From Hyalella azteca (lineage: Eukaryota; Arthropoda; Malacostraca; Amphipoda; Hyalellidae): a stretch of DNA of 64,000 nucleotides. Below the pieces are notes generated by a model that worked only from the letters and a program-made list of their open reading frames with translations, did no database searches and was not told the DNA's origin. Each line of letters begins with the position of its first letter. Position 1 is the first letter of the stretch. The DNA is taken from NCBI RefSeq assembly GCF_000764305.2, contig NW_025932756.1:124001-188000 (forward strand), in the 5' to 3' direction. The translations under genes and the position numbers were made by a program. This document shows positions 23,047 through 35,900 of this stretch, one piece after another.

Positions 23047-26000
23047 ATGAGCAATACTGCGGATTTGATGCGCAACATGGATGCCCTCCTAGGAAAAATT
23101 GGGAGCAGCAGCTTAGAGGATTGTGCTCAAATACTTCCATCTGCTCAGACTGCAGGTGAGAGATATGTCAATGGAATCTTATTTTGGCTTTAATTGCTCT
23201 TGATTTCTTCATTTTTTTGTAAATTGAGTAGTATAACATTAGAAAATTATTATAAAAATTGGATACCGGTACTGATTTTGTTATTTTCAACATTAATTTT
23301 ATCTAAATATAATTAAACAATTTGCAATATAGCATGGCATCAAAAATATTTTGATATTCTAATTTGCTTGATTGCATGATTGAAATTTGTTCAGATATCT
23401 ACATATTAGCTGGAGAGGCTCATCTGGAGAAACTTAATGAGAATCGTTCAAGCATTGATGTGGAGGACCAATTGAATTTGCTCTGGGAAGCTTTTCACCA
23501 GTTCTCCATGACACATGCAACGCTCTACTTGCAGCGACACAAGCAGAAACTGCTCAGACAAAGGTTTGTATAAAGGTTGAAGATGATTACCTTATAATGC
23601 ATGGCAAACCATGAACTAGGCTAATCAAATTCTGATTCTAAAGTTTTATTTGCATCAAGATTTTGTTTCTGTGCTTTATTTTCCTTTGTTTATTCATGGC
23701 ATTACCATTTCATTATTTAGTGTAACATAGTTTTCATGTGTACAGTTGCAGCAACAAGAAGAAGAAGGCCTTGTCAAGTGATGGTTTGTCAGGCATGCAT
23801 CCTGAACCAGACACAGCTTGTCTACAAATGGCCAGCTCTCCTGAAGACACTCGTGCCCTTTTGTCTGCACTTCCTGATGGTTGGAAATTATCTCTTCTTT
23901 CTCTCCTGGATGTGACTGATAATTTCTTTTCACTTAAAGAGCTTTGGTATGCTTATTACCAATGTACGGTACTTATTTATTGATTGTACAAATCGTAAAT
24001 AAATGTTTTGAAAATGTGTAATTTTCTCTGCTTATTTGCACATCACACATATTTTGTGGTGAATCAAGTGTCAAAGTTTACTTACATTTACTCTCTTGTG
24101 AATGAATTAGGGCTGCTTTTATGACACTGCAGAGAACTTTGGTAGGTATAGTTCAGGAACAGTGATATTGGTTCTTGCAACATTTTGTTTTCTATTCCTA
24201 ATTATTGCATTTTCTAATTTATGGAAAAATGCACTATTGTGCTAGCCATGTATGTCTGTTTGTCCATCTGTCCGTCCGTGACCTCAAGTTTTTGTCAACG
24301 AGAAAATGCACTCTCTGTCACTCACTGCAGTAAATACTGAGTTATATTTTTTATCATAGGCTGGACAGTGGTGCAGATAACAGCAGGTGTTGGTTGTGAA
24401 GGCAGTGCTTCACGGCTGCTTCACATGCCACCATCTCATCATGTGTTGCATATTGCCAGAGTTCCTGCAGGCAGTATAAACAAATCCCATGGCCAACTGG
24501 TTATGCAGGTGCCTTGCATTTTTGTCATAGTATTCAAATATTTCATTTTGATGTGATTGTACTTCACATCTATTTGTGTTTAAGGGAGAAATTGTTGTAG
24601 ATTGTATCTTCATCTAGAATAAAATTTAGGTTATGAAAAGGTCAGTGGTACCTTATGAAAGATAATGAATTATATGTTGATTTTTAAAGATGGCAATTAA
24701 ATGCATATTTCATTTTGGGACCTTTATTGTTAATAGGGTTAACTTTTTTGCAGACAATTGAAAATTGTGATGATTTGCTGGTGCAAGAAATGGAAAGCAT
24801 CAAGGAGCAGAACCGAGTAATTAACAAGGCTTATGCTGACAATGTCTCCAAGTATTCTGCCATGAGGGAACATCTTGACAACAAACTGCGGGTGAGTCTT
24901 GGCGGAGTGCAACAGGCAGGTTATACTGTTACCGTGTGTCTCTAGCGGGTGAGACAAACTCGTTGTCTGCTTATGAACTTAGAGGTAACTATCCAAGTGA
25001 AAGGATAATGAAACAATTTCTCTATAAAATTAATTAAGGGATCTTTACAAAATTAAATTAATCAAAACAAGTGACTGAAGTAAACAAAAACAAACTATGG
25101 ATAATGACTATAAAAGTGGTGTGTGGATTGTGAGTGGCTATGCTAAAAATGAACTAGAAATTAGACTTTAGAGCATGGGCAGGCGGAGGTGGTTCGTGTG
25201 CCAGTTAAGCAACAGGCAGGTTATACTGATGTATTGGCAGGGAGCAACAGGCAGGTTATTCTGATGTATTGGCAGGGGGCAACAGGCAGGTTATACTGAT
25301 GTATTGGCAGGGGGCAACAGACTCCTTCATGAAAGTCATCACTTCTCATGTGGTGAAAGATTTAGTATTGATTTTCTGTTGACCTCCTTCATATTCATAT
25401 TGATACATAGGAACTAGACTCTCTAGACCAAAATAATTACTGCGTCGCATTAACATGCCTAGATGAAACAGCTGTAAATATGTAGTCTCGGGGCTTATTT
25501 ATTCTGATGAAAACAGTTGTAGACACTTGGACTTTGGCCAAAGACAAAATGCAAGTGATGAATGCCTACGTGCAGGGTGTGGTGCGTGGGCTGGAGTGCT
25601 CGTGGCTGGGCGTGTGGAGGTTCCTGCTGTCAGGCGCGCTGCCGCCCCAACTGCAGAGCGACGTGATGGACGCCGTCAGCGCCGCCGCGACCGTGGCGAA
25701 TGTGTCGCTTTCAAGCACCCAGCAATACTTGCTCATGGTTGTGCTCTCAAAATATTAGGCTTAATTGAAAACTGAGGTGTTCATATACATGTAACACCTT
25801 ATTGATTAGTAATATGTATGATGGTTTATAGGAAATTATACTCTAGTATAATGTACCTACTGAATAACTCAGTGCCAATGGTGCCCAATGCGAGGTAGAA
25901 TGCAGAGAATCTATCCTAATATGATATCAGTGCTACTAGCTCTCACTTGAAAAGAATTAATCTTGGGATGGTAAGAAAATGTGATATTATGCACATTTCT

Positions 26001-29000
26001 ATGAATTAACGTTTTAAGTGAATATCATTTACTTTGATTCATTTAGTGTTGATCAAAACAATTTTTCTAAATAGAATATTTATTTCTGATCATTATGTTT
26101 TTGACTTTTAAGCATTTTTTTTCACGAGCCAGTAGCAGAATTTGATAGTCATCAAAATGCCATGCAAACATGAACTCTGAATTGATCAGGCTGCAAAAGG
26201 TTAGCATTAATGTGAAGCCCTAGGCTGTTCTCACGAATTTGATAAAGCAAATCCCCATGTTAAATGTCTTCGACAATGGGTAATTTTTATTGTTACAGTG
26301 AAATTGATCTCACTTCTAAACAAACCTTACAATTATCAACAATTTGGTGTTGTTTTAATGTTTTTATTATTTCCAATCAGCTTGCAGTGAGCTGCCCTGC
26401 AGTAGAGCTCAGTCCTCATGACGACAAGACCAAGAAAGCGCTGGATGTCCAGGTGGCCTTCCCAGCACAGCTCAGGTATTGGCTGCTCTGTGACACATGC
26501 TTCTGTTTTCATTGTATTTATTGTATTCAGTATTTAAAGTACAAGAGATGGATTTAATTCCCATTGAAAAAGCTCTAATCAAATTAGTACTTCGTGAATA
26601 AATATTTGTTTTTGGTATAATTTGCAACAAGCAATAATTTATTTAACTAGAAAATGGAACGTTTTGTTTTATGTTGGTGGCTGATTTTTGCGATTGGAGT
26701 TCTAAGACAGACATGTTTGTCCAGAATGATTTTTTCTTTTGCAACTAATTCCTTAATCGCCGTCTGCGTTATTTCTGTAATTTCTTCTGATGAGCGCAAC
26801 AAGTGTTGAAGAGAGAGTGCGCTTACAAACGAGATATTACAAAGTTTATCGGCCTTGATGATGGAGTCTACTCATCTTGATGCCAAAGAGGCAACTGGTC
26901 TTGATGACGGTAAAAACAACTGGTTCTCATGATGTAGAGGGGCCACTGGTCGCCATGATGCACAAGAGGCCCACTAAAGTCACTTAGTGGGCAGAGTGGT
27001 GGTGGGTGCAGTGCTGCAGTAAAGTCATGTGGTGGGCAGGGTGGTGGTGGGTGCAGTGCTGCAGTAAAGTCATGTGGTGGGCAGGGTGGNCTCTCTTTAA
27101 GTGTGTTTGCTATAAGGAAATGTATTGAGTTGTGCTATATTCGTTCATGCAATGATTTTTGTCTCTTTTGGCTCCTCTCTCTTTAAGTGTGTTTGCTACA
27201 AGGAAATGTATTGAGTTGTGCTATATTCGTTCATGCAACGATTTTTGTCTCTTTTGGCTCTTCTCTCTTTAAGGGTGTTTGCTACAAGGAAATGTATTGA
27301 GTTACACCTCTACAAGAAAATGTATTGAGTCGTGCTCAATTCATTCATGCAATGATTTTTGTCTCTTTTGGCTCTTCTCTCTTTAAGTGTGTTTGCTACA
27401 AGGAAATGTATTACGTTCCACCTCTACAAGTCGTGCTATATTCGTTCATGCAGTGATTTTTATCTTTATTTTTTTTTATTCTTCTCTCTTTAATGGTGTT
27501 TTTTACATGGCTTATATTGAGCTTTTTCAAATTGTTCATATTTCCATCAGTAAAAGTATCATCGCAATAAAACTCTGGCACCTAACCCCAGTTATAGTCT
27601 TTTTTTTTTTTAATTCTCATGGCAAGCCATTGAAAGAAATATATCTTGACACGTATCTGCTCAGACTGACCAAGATCCGTGGCTTCGAATAAACTCGAAA
27701 CTACGATAAATCTTGTTTTCCATTTCGTCAAGATTATCATCTCGCTATGTTATTTCCTGGTCATGGATTGATTAAATTTCTAATTATTGACTGAATGAGT
27801 TCCTCTGGTGTTTTTTTTTTTATTTAAAAGTTTTGTGTTGTTAAGTTTTTGCGTGCCGTTTAACACGCACAAAGCTGCTGCCAAGCTACACGAGTCCATA
27901 CTTTCCAATGTAACTAAAACCTCCGAAGAATGAGGTTCCTTCATGCTGCAACCTTATCGTCTTGTCTCGTTGCCTGCACGGACATTAACATTGCATCCGA
28001 TGTATTAATTACTCGATGAAACTTGCTTAATGTTCTATTGTATACATTTACTTTCAGAGCAAAAATCTAACAATAATATTCAATTGACTATGAAAATAGC
28101 TTAATCGTTTGAGAAGATTATGCTCTACTTGAGCTCGCCTCTCAAACAGATTTTAAATAGCAATAACATATTCGCAGGAAGATACAAATTTCATTCACTT
28201 ATTTGGTTGCATTTGAACCACTTTTAATGTTTTTTTGTTGGCAGGTATGTTGGTCACGGGTCGGGCAGCCAGTACCTGCCTGGGGATCTGGTGGAGGAAG
28301 TGCAGTGTCATGCGTGCGTAATGCTATACGGCTGCAGCAGCGTCAGGCTCCAACCCAGAGGCTTCATACCTGATCCCTGGGGCGTCCTCCTCAACTACCT
28401 CCTTGCTGCCAGGTGTGCTTCTTGCATCTTATTTTACTCGCCATTCATAAACCAGATTTTCGTTTATCCTCGTTTCTTATGAATCATATTTTCGTTCAAT
28501 CCTCGTGTCATGCCTGGGCTGTGCACCTTCGCATCCTGGCTCGGGAGAAGATTCTAGAGTAAAGTTGACATTCAAGAAACTTTTCTTTTGGATAATAGTC
28601 TCTGACGATAACCGAGACCCTGTCTGCCTGTTTCAATGGTAAGGAATAACCAGGGTTGCCGAGAGACTGAGTAATTGGAGGGCTGTTAGAACACAGAAAA
28701 AGAAACGCTCTTATTTTAAAGCTATTCAATTGCAAAAACCAGCTCTAACCAAAGAGTGTTCAAGTGATCCGGTGATATCAAAACTCTAGTAGCAGCGAAG
28801 ATCCCACTCCTTCTAGCACTCCGCTATATTAATTACACAAAACGAAATATTCAGGTTTTAAAAAAATTGAGCTGGTATTAAAGAGGCCAGACGATAAGGC
28901 CTTAGATGTGACTGGCTCAATAAAAGCGGCCTATAAATAACGGTAGAGCTGGCGCGACTCATGGCAGACATCAACAGCGTCCGCTAGTACATCTCCTTTC

Positions 29001-32000
29001 CTGCTTCCAAATGCCTACGTGATGAGCGTTATCTTGACTTTAGTAGAGCTGTCTCCCGTATCTTGCCCTGCTCAATTGCCGAGTGGTTGAAGTTCAGAGC
29101 AGTGTAGGTTCGAGACCAGCAGCCAACTCCGAAAAGTTCAGGGCCTATACTTTAAAAAAAAATTAGGAGATCGTAAGTTCATCAGTCAATCATTGACGGC
29201 CTTTCAAGCAAAATCCACCAATCATAGACAAGAAAATAGAGCGTAAGTACTTACGTTCACTTGGCGAAATTTGAAAGTATGGCCTCAGTCGAACTAGGCG
29301 ATAAAGCCTAGCTTTTGAGCAAAGTGAATACTGTAGCCGTGAGTTGTGTGTTTAAGACCCGCACCAATCTGTGAAAATCCTGCAATCCTCAGAATCGGTG
29401 ACAGGCCTCATGGTCTGATCTGCAACGCTGACACCTTAAAATATTCAGCGCACTGCACCAATGTAATTATAGTAGCGCACTGGGATCTACGGATATTTGC
29501 TAGAAATTTAAACAGTACAATGCAGCCCTTCTTTCTCTGTATATCCAAATATGTATGTCTATTACATACCATTCAAGTGGCGGACAGCTTCTGCTCTGAC
29601 TTTTTTCCAACCCAGAAAACCGACCTTGTGCATCTAAAGACCTTTGTCTCAGACAATGTGAAATATATTAGTACAAATTTTCTGGGCAAAATGGTTAACG
29701 ATCAGTTAGACGTGTGACTGTATGATATCAAGTGACGGCATGCATTACGTCATGAAAAAAGTATCCCTTTTCTTTTTGACATGGTACTCTACAGTTCGTA
29801 TGTTGGACCTGAATCACTGACAATTTAGCCCGACACGCGCATAAATTTCTGTGCAGTGATCATTTAGTTTATAAATAAGAGCTCCATTCTCATCTGCCTA
29901 TACAGATCCGAAAGTACCGCATGGTAGTATGCTCGTTCCTTTCTTTCTTTCTGTATGCTTTTCGTTACTTTCCACTAACATACATTCCTTATTCATTAAA
30001 TACAAATTCCTCAACTGTTAATGCACGTTGAGAAAATGTTCCTCATTCGCAGTTGCTACGTTCCGAAGTATGACTGAGTATTGCCGGCTTGCATGGGAAC
30101 TTCACCTGCTGAAGCACATCTCTGGACCCACAGGACCAACCTAACTTACTTCCATGCAACATCTTCTCCTCGACAGATTTCAAAACATTAAGAGCTGCAT
30201 GATCCTTTAGCTACGTCTATTAAATTCGGAAGACGATGCCTTCTTTAGTACCATAGCCTTTGTTCCATCGAAAAATCCTACTTCGAACAAGAACGGGTTG
30301 CCAACGCTATACTGTTCAAGAGAATTTCGCGATGAATTTCTACGCTACGTACAAGAAACTTTTGAATCCAAGAATCTGTCTTTAAATGGACCAGCTACAC
30401 ATGTGTGACCAACAAAGACCTCGCCTTGTGACGTCTGAACCTAATAGAAGACGCGGTACTACTTTAGTTACGAACTTTATTTAGTTCTTAAGCTCCAGGA
30501 AGACCTTTTCTTTTTTTAAATCTCCAGTTTAAGACTAATGCCGCGCTAACATTGGGATAGGCTTTTCTACTTTTCAATGTTTCCTCACCGAATAAATGTT
30601 GATAAACGTGTGCTCATATGCGTATGCAATGCATGTTTCTTCATAATTTTCCGTATCAAATATTATGTTAACTGATCTGTGTTCCTGCATAACAGCCCCT
30701 GCGTGGTGGGGATGCTGTGGGAAGTGACTGATAAAGATACAGACCTGCTGACGGGCGCCATGTTGGATCGCATGCGCGCTGTTCGCATTGGTAATTGTGA
30801 GGAACCGCTTGATCTGCCGTCTATAATTGCTGCTTCAAGGCCTATGTGTAACAGGTGAGTCTTGACTAGATTTGTGACAGTAAACTAGTGGTAGTCAACT
30901 AGTTGTGATAGTCAACTAGTTATGGTAGTCAACTAGTCGTGTTAGTCAACTAGTTGTGGTAGTCATCTAGTCGTGATAGTCAAATAGTTGTGGTAGTCAA
31001 CTAGTCGTGTTAGTAAACTAGTTGTGATAGTCAACTAGTTGTGGTAGTCATCTAGTCGTGATAGTCAACTAGTTGTGGTAGTCAACTAGTCGTGATAGTC
31101 AACTAGTCGTCACGGTCATCTAATAGCCATTTATATGTCGTTTCTAAGTTATCTTGGTTGGCCTCGGCAGTATTACATTGCACCCATTGCCATAAAAATA
31201 AAGCTTAAGTTTAGAACTAGGCAGCTGTTGGAGAGCCCTTCTGGAGTAAACCGAAAAATGTACGTAAGGTTTTAGAGGTGAAACTTTTTGCTTCCTTCGA
31301 AATTAGAATCATTTCGCATTTTTATTCATAGCAATAGACGTGGTGTGGTGTCCAATGATTTTTTCAATGAAGTTTTATTTAAGTAAAATACATCGGAGTT
31401 TGAATTCTCAGTCAATGAAACATCAACCTACTGGACCTTCCTGCTATCCTGAAATCCTGCCAATTTCTTTACCCAAATGATCGAAATAAAACGTCTCAAT
31501 TAGATTGCTTCATAGTATAATTATTGTCATGATTTCATACTTCGGACGCCTAGGGATCACGTCAGGCGTGCTCATCATGGTTAAAACTTTGAATGACGTT
31601 CTTCAACTAATTGACGAGTGGTATCACACGTTTGCCTGCCGGAATATCGCTACTAGAATCTATTCCTAGTCACGTCAATATTTTTGCAGTGTTGAACAAA
31701 ATGGATTCTCCAGATTGTAAAGTCGGAGGTCAGCTCAGCATGGAACTGTTTGTTCGGCTGCTTATATGGAGCAGAGCCAATTCTCTCGTTTACCAAACTC
31801 TTACTGCAGCATCCTCGCTTAGTGACCATCAATACGATTTCACCAGCTTACCCAGACCTAAAAATGTCGTTAATGTTTAGTAAATTCGTAAATTTATTTT
31901 TAAAAATTCGTATGTAATGTAATACAATACTTTCAGTGTAATTGATATTTATAATGTCTCTGATTGGACGGTTATCTTTTCAGTATATTGGATAAGGAAT

Positions 32001-32538
32001 GTTCTACATTGATACTTTGTAGAATTACCAGAACCTAACTCAGACGGATACTTCATTTCATGCTGGTCTCAAATGACAAGCTTGCGATGGAATTAGGGTT
32101 CGGCCTTAATATATTGACGAGAACGTGATGAATATGCGATCTGGCATTAAATATATACATTACAATATATACTGCACATAATTTTAGGTTCTCCCATATC
32201 TTTCTCTTGCAATATTTTATGTGTTGGATATGTTCAGGTCGCAACGTCGCTCTTCTTCGTTCTACATGTGTTAGCTCCCATTTATGCACTCCCCCTATTT
32301 TACAAGAGGATGTTGCTAAGGCTGCAACCTCGCGCCAGGGCATAGGCTTGGATCGCAATGTGTCGCAGCATTGCCGATTGACAGCTACTGACAATGTTCA
32401 AAAAGATTCTAAGCGCATGTTTCATCTTCATACCTTTAAGTATTTAAATGTGAAATGAACGCTTTCTTTTGCAGGTTTGTGACGGCGGCAGCTATCGTAG
32501 TGTACGGATTACCGTGTAGCTTCAAGATGCCATCATGA
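23047..32538 (+). CDS. Separase (cohesin-cleaving cysteine protease), short form
   Basis: Eleven exons join in phase: 23047-23155, 23395-23563, 23746-23946, 24111-24145, 24360-24508, 24754-24891, 25576-25737, 26381-26475, 28245-28412, 30696-30854, 32475-32538 (1449 nt, 482 residues). All introns are GT-AG. Separase cleaves the cohesin kleisin subunit at anaphase. The peptidase C50 signature is clear: YVGHGSGSQYL holds catalytic His357, and MLYGCSS holds catalytic Cys383. Their 26-residue spacing equals that of human separase. Downstream, VVGMLWEVTDKDTD and AAAIVVYGLPCS are the usual C-terminal blocks. Upstream, LDNKL...LECSWLGVW matches the vertebrate segment with identical spacing, which fixes the exon 7 acceptor. 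The start ATG has an AAAAA context. Two oddities: the long N-terminal helical region is absent, and about 110 residues including the usual LPWE block are missing between exons 8 and 9, where an N gap lies. The 35-nt exon 4 is inferred from phase. Confidence 0.88.
24892..25575 (+). other. Separase intron 6 with a 35-bp tandem repeat
   Basis: Three tandem 35-bp units beginning GCAACAGGCAGGTTATACTG lie at about 25209-25322. A lone copy of the same start sits just inside the intron at 24909. The donor chosen is CGG|GTGAGT at 24892; the acceptor TGCAG at 25571-25575 is chosen on homology, against a nearer-consensus AACAG at 25516. Confidence 0.7.
26973..27089. repeat. 45-bp minisatellite ending at an assembly gap
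   Basis: Units of TAAAGTCATGTGGTGGGCAG plus GGTGGTGGTGGGTGCAGTGCTGCAG recur at 45-bp spacing (AAAGTC at 26976, 27021 and 27066). The array stops abruptly at the N at 27090, so its true length is unknown. Confidence 0.85.
27090..27090. other. Single-N assembly gap in separase intron 8
   Basis: The only ambiguous base in the window. It lies at the junction of two different tandem arrays (45-bp units to the left, about 86-bp units to the right), as expected of a collapsed or scaffolded repeat. The real gap may be much longer than one base. Confidence 0.9.
27091..27450. repeat. About 86-bp tandem repeat, roughly 4 copies
   Basis: Units begin CTCTCTTTAAGTGTGTTTGC and continue with AAGGAAATGTATTGAGTTGT, TTCGTTCATGCAATGATTTT and GTCTCTTTTGGCTC. 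One copy is longer through an internal duplication of AAATGTATTGAGT. It lies inside separase intron 8. Confidence 0.85.
29069..29437 (+). mobile_element. Degenerate SINE remnants
   Basis: Two decayed stretches resemble the dimeric SINE at 18600: GCCGAGTGGTTGAAGTTCAG with GGTTCGAGACC near 29070-29120, and GTGTTTAAGACCCGCA with AATCGGTGACAGGCCTCATG near 29345-29415. They lie in separase intron 9. Confidence 0.5.
30878..31115. repeat. 17-bp minisatellite, about 14 copies, in separase intron 10
   Basis: Units of TAGTCAACTAGTTGTGG or its CGTGA variants recur at 17 bp. Each holds the palindrome ACTAGT. The array starts about 24 nt after the splice donor of exon 10. Confidence 0.9.
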
Positions 32539-32666
32539 TGCCCAATTTTGTACCTACATTGTGAAGCTTGTCAGATGTAAATATATTTTAATCGAAGGAC
32601 ATTATAGGTTTTGTACTTGAACATGCCATAAAAAAAGGTTATAAATGAAAAGTTATTGCTATACAT

Positions 32667-32672
32667 TTTATT
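32667..32672 (-). terminator. Candidate ketohexokinase polyadenylation signal
   Basis: TTTATT on the plus strand is AATAAA on the minus strand, 283 nt past the ketohexokinase stop. Other A-rich hexamers are possible; this is the best-placed canonical one I see. Confidence 0.45.
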
Positions 32673-32695
32673 TCATTACTGAAGTGATGCAAAAA

Positions 32696-32701
32696 AATAA
32701 A
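32696..32701 (+). terminator. Candidate separase polyadenylation signal
   Basis: AATAAA 158 nt after the separase stop codon. It lies beyond the candidate signal of the opposing gene, so the two transcripts would overlap at their 3' ends. Confidence 0.5.
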
Positions 32702-32954
32702 GATTATTCCGATAAAGGAATTTTAATTTCATTTTAATGAAACACACAAACCGGAGTAATTTGAACAGCTGCTTGAAACTTGAGCCAATTTTCAATCCTG
32801 TACTATACCACAATAGACGCGGAACAATATCCATTAAGACACGGTCATTGTTCACTAAAAACATCGACCATTCATATCAAGACCGATTATAAACCACCCA
32901 ACATGTGTTTGATGCTAACAGAATAATATGCCTCCCAAGGCTTACACATCACTA

Positions 32955-35900
32955 TCAGAGTTCCTTCACCCAAGCACACTTTCTGAGCGCTTCTCCGAAA
33001 GCTTCATAACCCTTGAGACCAACTTTTAAACCAGCGACCCTACAGCTGAACTCAAGAGTCGTCTTGAGGGATTTACCACGTGACAAAGCGTGCAAGGCTG
33101 CCCCAATGAAGGTGTCACCAGCTGCAAGCGTCTCCACGACACCGCCTTGAGGCACGCTAGCTTCGCAGCTCACTAGTCCTTCTTCCTCGCTGTAGCCACT
33201 CGCACCATCTTCCCCCCACGGCACAATCACAGTGCGGCACCTGTTCACATCGAGGTTGCTGTAGCGAGGGAATAAAGTCTTTGTTTTTCGTTTTCAAAGA
33301 GGAAAATTTTGGTATGTGTATTGTGTTTGAATTTATCATCTCATTTCAAAGACCTATACAGTTTTCCACTCATTAATCATTATCATAGTGACTCAATGAA
33401 GATGCATCTGATGCTCGTATTAATAGAGGCCACTTGGCCTGTAATTAGAATGCAAATTTTAATTATTAAAAAACACGTTAATTATCAAAGACACGTGCCA
33501 AGAAAAAATTATTTTATTAGAATCTACCGTCCGGTTGCCGCCTTCTGAGCAATATCTTGAGCCGCAGTCTTCATGTCCTCGTAGCCAAGATGACGCGCGT
33601 AGTCTTTAGAGACAAATATTACGTCAGAATTGAGAGTGAGTAAGTCCATATCTGGACGTACTTTCTCCAATTCAGAAGATATTTTGGCGGAAGGATATGC
33701 ACGACGTAGCATTTGCTGCATCATGAGAACATTGCTCAAATTGCGACCCTGACAAAGAAAATAGAAACCACATTTACAATAAGATTACATTGATGCATCA
33801 TTCTCAGGAAAAAATAGTTATTGCTTTTAATCTTAATTTCGCTACATACATTTTGAAACTGATTATGCTAAAATGAAAACCAAAATGGAATCATTTCAAA
33901 AAATAATAAGCCCAATTGCTCACTTCAAAATGAACCCAGGAGAAAGTGTGAAGAGGGAGTGACTTGAAGTCTTCTACAGAAAGCTCAGGCAAGTTCTGAT
34001 TGCTGTGAATTATTGTGCGTGAGCCAGAAGCAAGTGAGCAGATTACCACGGAAGATGGGCATGCCACGCCATCGTGGTAAACAACACCATCTTCTTTGAT
34101 GCCGTATTTAGCCATGTCTGTCACCAAGAACCTTGCAAATGATACAATGGGGGAGAATGTCTTGTCTCAAAAAAATTTGCCTAGTAATATTTGAAAATAT
34201 ATATTCAAGTTATATCAGTTTAACTGGCTATGACCTTATAAAAGGTGATTGTTTATATCTCTAACCACAGTATGACGTGTCACATTGGTCTTACTGCTTC
34301 TCAGGCGAGTTAGCGAGAGTGCAGGCTAATGTGGGGGTGTCGCCCAACAGAGCCAAGACTGTGCTGGTGTTGGAAGCATTGCCACCTCGCTGCCACTTCT
34401 GTGACACGCATCTGAAAAAGCCAACTCATTGACATTCAAACATTTTAGTTACGTTCAAAAGCAGCACACCTGGTTTTAAATAAATATTCATAAATATATG
34501 TATAATAGTAGACAGCATTATTATTTAATTAAAGTTGTTTACAGCTTAGTACTCTACAAATCAAATTGGTTTTACTTTTCCATTCATAAATAAATATTCA
34601 TCACAAGTTTTTTGAACATCACTGGTGAAAAAAAAAGTTTTGCAATAAAGTGATCCATACAATTATTATTTCAATAGGTAACTACTGTGATAAGAAGCAG
34701 AAGTTGAACCAAGAACCAAAAGCCAAGTTGGTGACTATAGTCAATTTGTCTAATGAATTGTTCTACACATAGAAAACCTTTTAATAAATTTACTGGTTTG
34801 TTACCAGCTTAGACTCATTATGAAAGATTGCAAGATAATTATAAAACTTACCAACCTGATATCTTCATCTTCAGTTGGGTATGCAGCTACCTCACTTATG
34901 TAATCTATGCAGCAATGTCCTACACAAAGCATAGCCCACAACACTTAATCCAAAAGACTCACTGGCAAAATCATGACATAAATTGGCACTGCAAACAACC
35001 CAACACAAAAATAACTTTCATTTAGCAAGGTGATAGATCTACTCATTTTTCAATAGCTTTTTAGGCAACATTGAATTCCTTTTATTATGTTCCCACAGTA
35101 TACGGTACACAATATAATGATAAACATTTGTTGTTGAAATTAAATGTGAAATTATGGCCATTTTACCACACATCTATTTCCTTATATCATAAGAGTGCAG
35201 TATTTGTTATTGTTGAATTAATTGTTTAAACCTGTAACAAAATGGATTGATGTTAATCCACAGTTCTATTTCAATTTCAAAATATTTCTTGGGTTCAGAG
35301 GTCAGCAAATTATTAGCATCTAATATGTCATTGATGTAAGGTATATAGCAAGTTACTGAAGAACAATTCTTATATTAAATAATCTTATATTCAATTATTA
35401 AATTATATTAAAATTCTTATATTAAATAAAGGTTGATATTTGAACTCTGCTAGTTGAACAAAAAATATAGCTATTAAAACTCATGCCCATGAATAAAGTT
35501 TCAAGCCTTTAATGTTTAGTTTAATGTGTAGATATTAGATGGTCAAATAAAAGACAAGTGTCAAAGCAGAGACTTTTTTAGACTCATCCACAAGTTCATT
35601 TTTGAGACCAGTAAACTGTAAATGGATACGGGCAGTCCGCCACTAAGTATCATACATAAGAAATTGGTTGAAATCTTGAGTAGATGATGAACTGATTCTA
35701 AAAATATGTGGTTTGTCACTATGAACTAACTTATAAATATTTCCTAGCTTTGTGAATTTATTTATTCTTTTGACAAGTATGAGCTTATCAGAAAAGCTTG
35801 ACCTCATCAATAAATAATGTAATAAAAATATTTAACAACATGAGACTTTTTAAAATACAAATCAACTTTGACTAGTATTTTGAATGCTTAATGGACTTGA

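Noticed and set aside
23694..23933. Minus-strand open frame opposite separase exon 3
   Set aside because: It is the antisense of a phase-consistent coding exon.
25486..25575. Earlier acceptors for separase exon 7 (after TGTAG at 25485 or AACAG at 25516)
   Set aside because: The first keeps phase but inserts 30 residues where the vertebrate alignment has none; the second breaks phase. The acceptor at 25575 gives identical LD-to-LGxW spacing.
31611..31880. 89-residue open frame inside separase intron 10
   Set aside because: No homologue recognised, no separase-like sequence, and the flanking exons join in phase without it.
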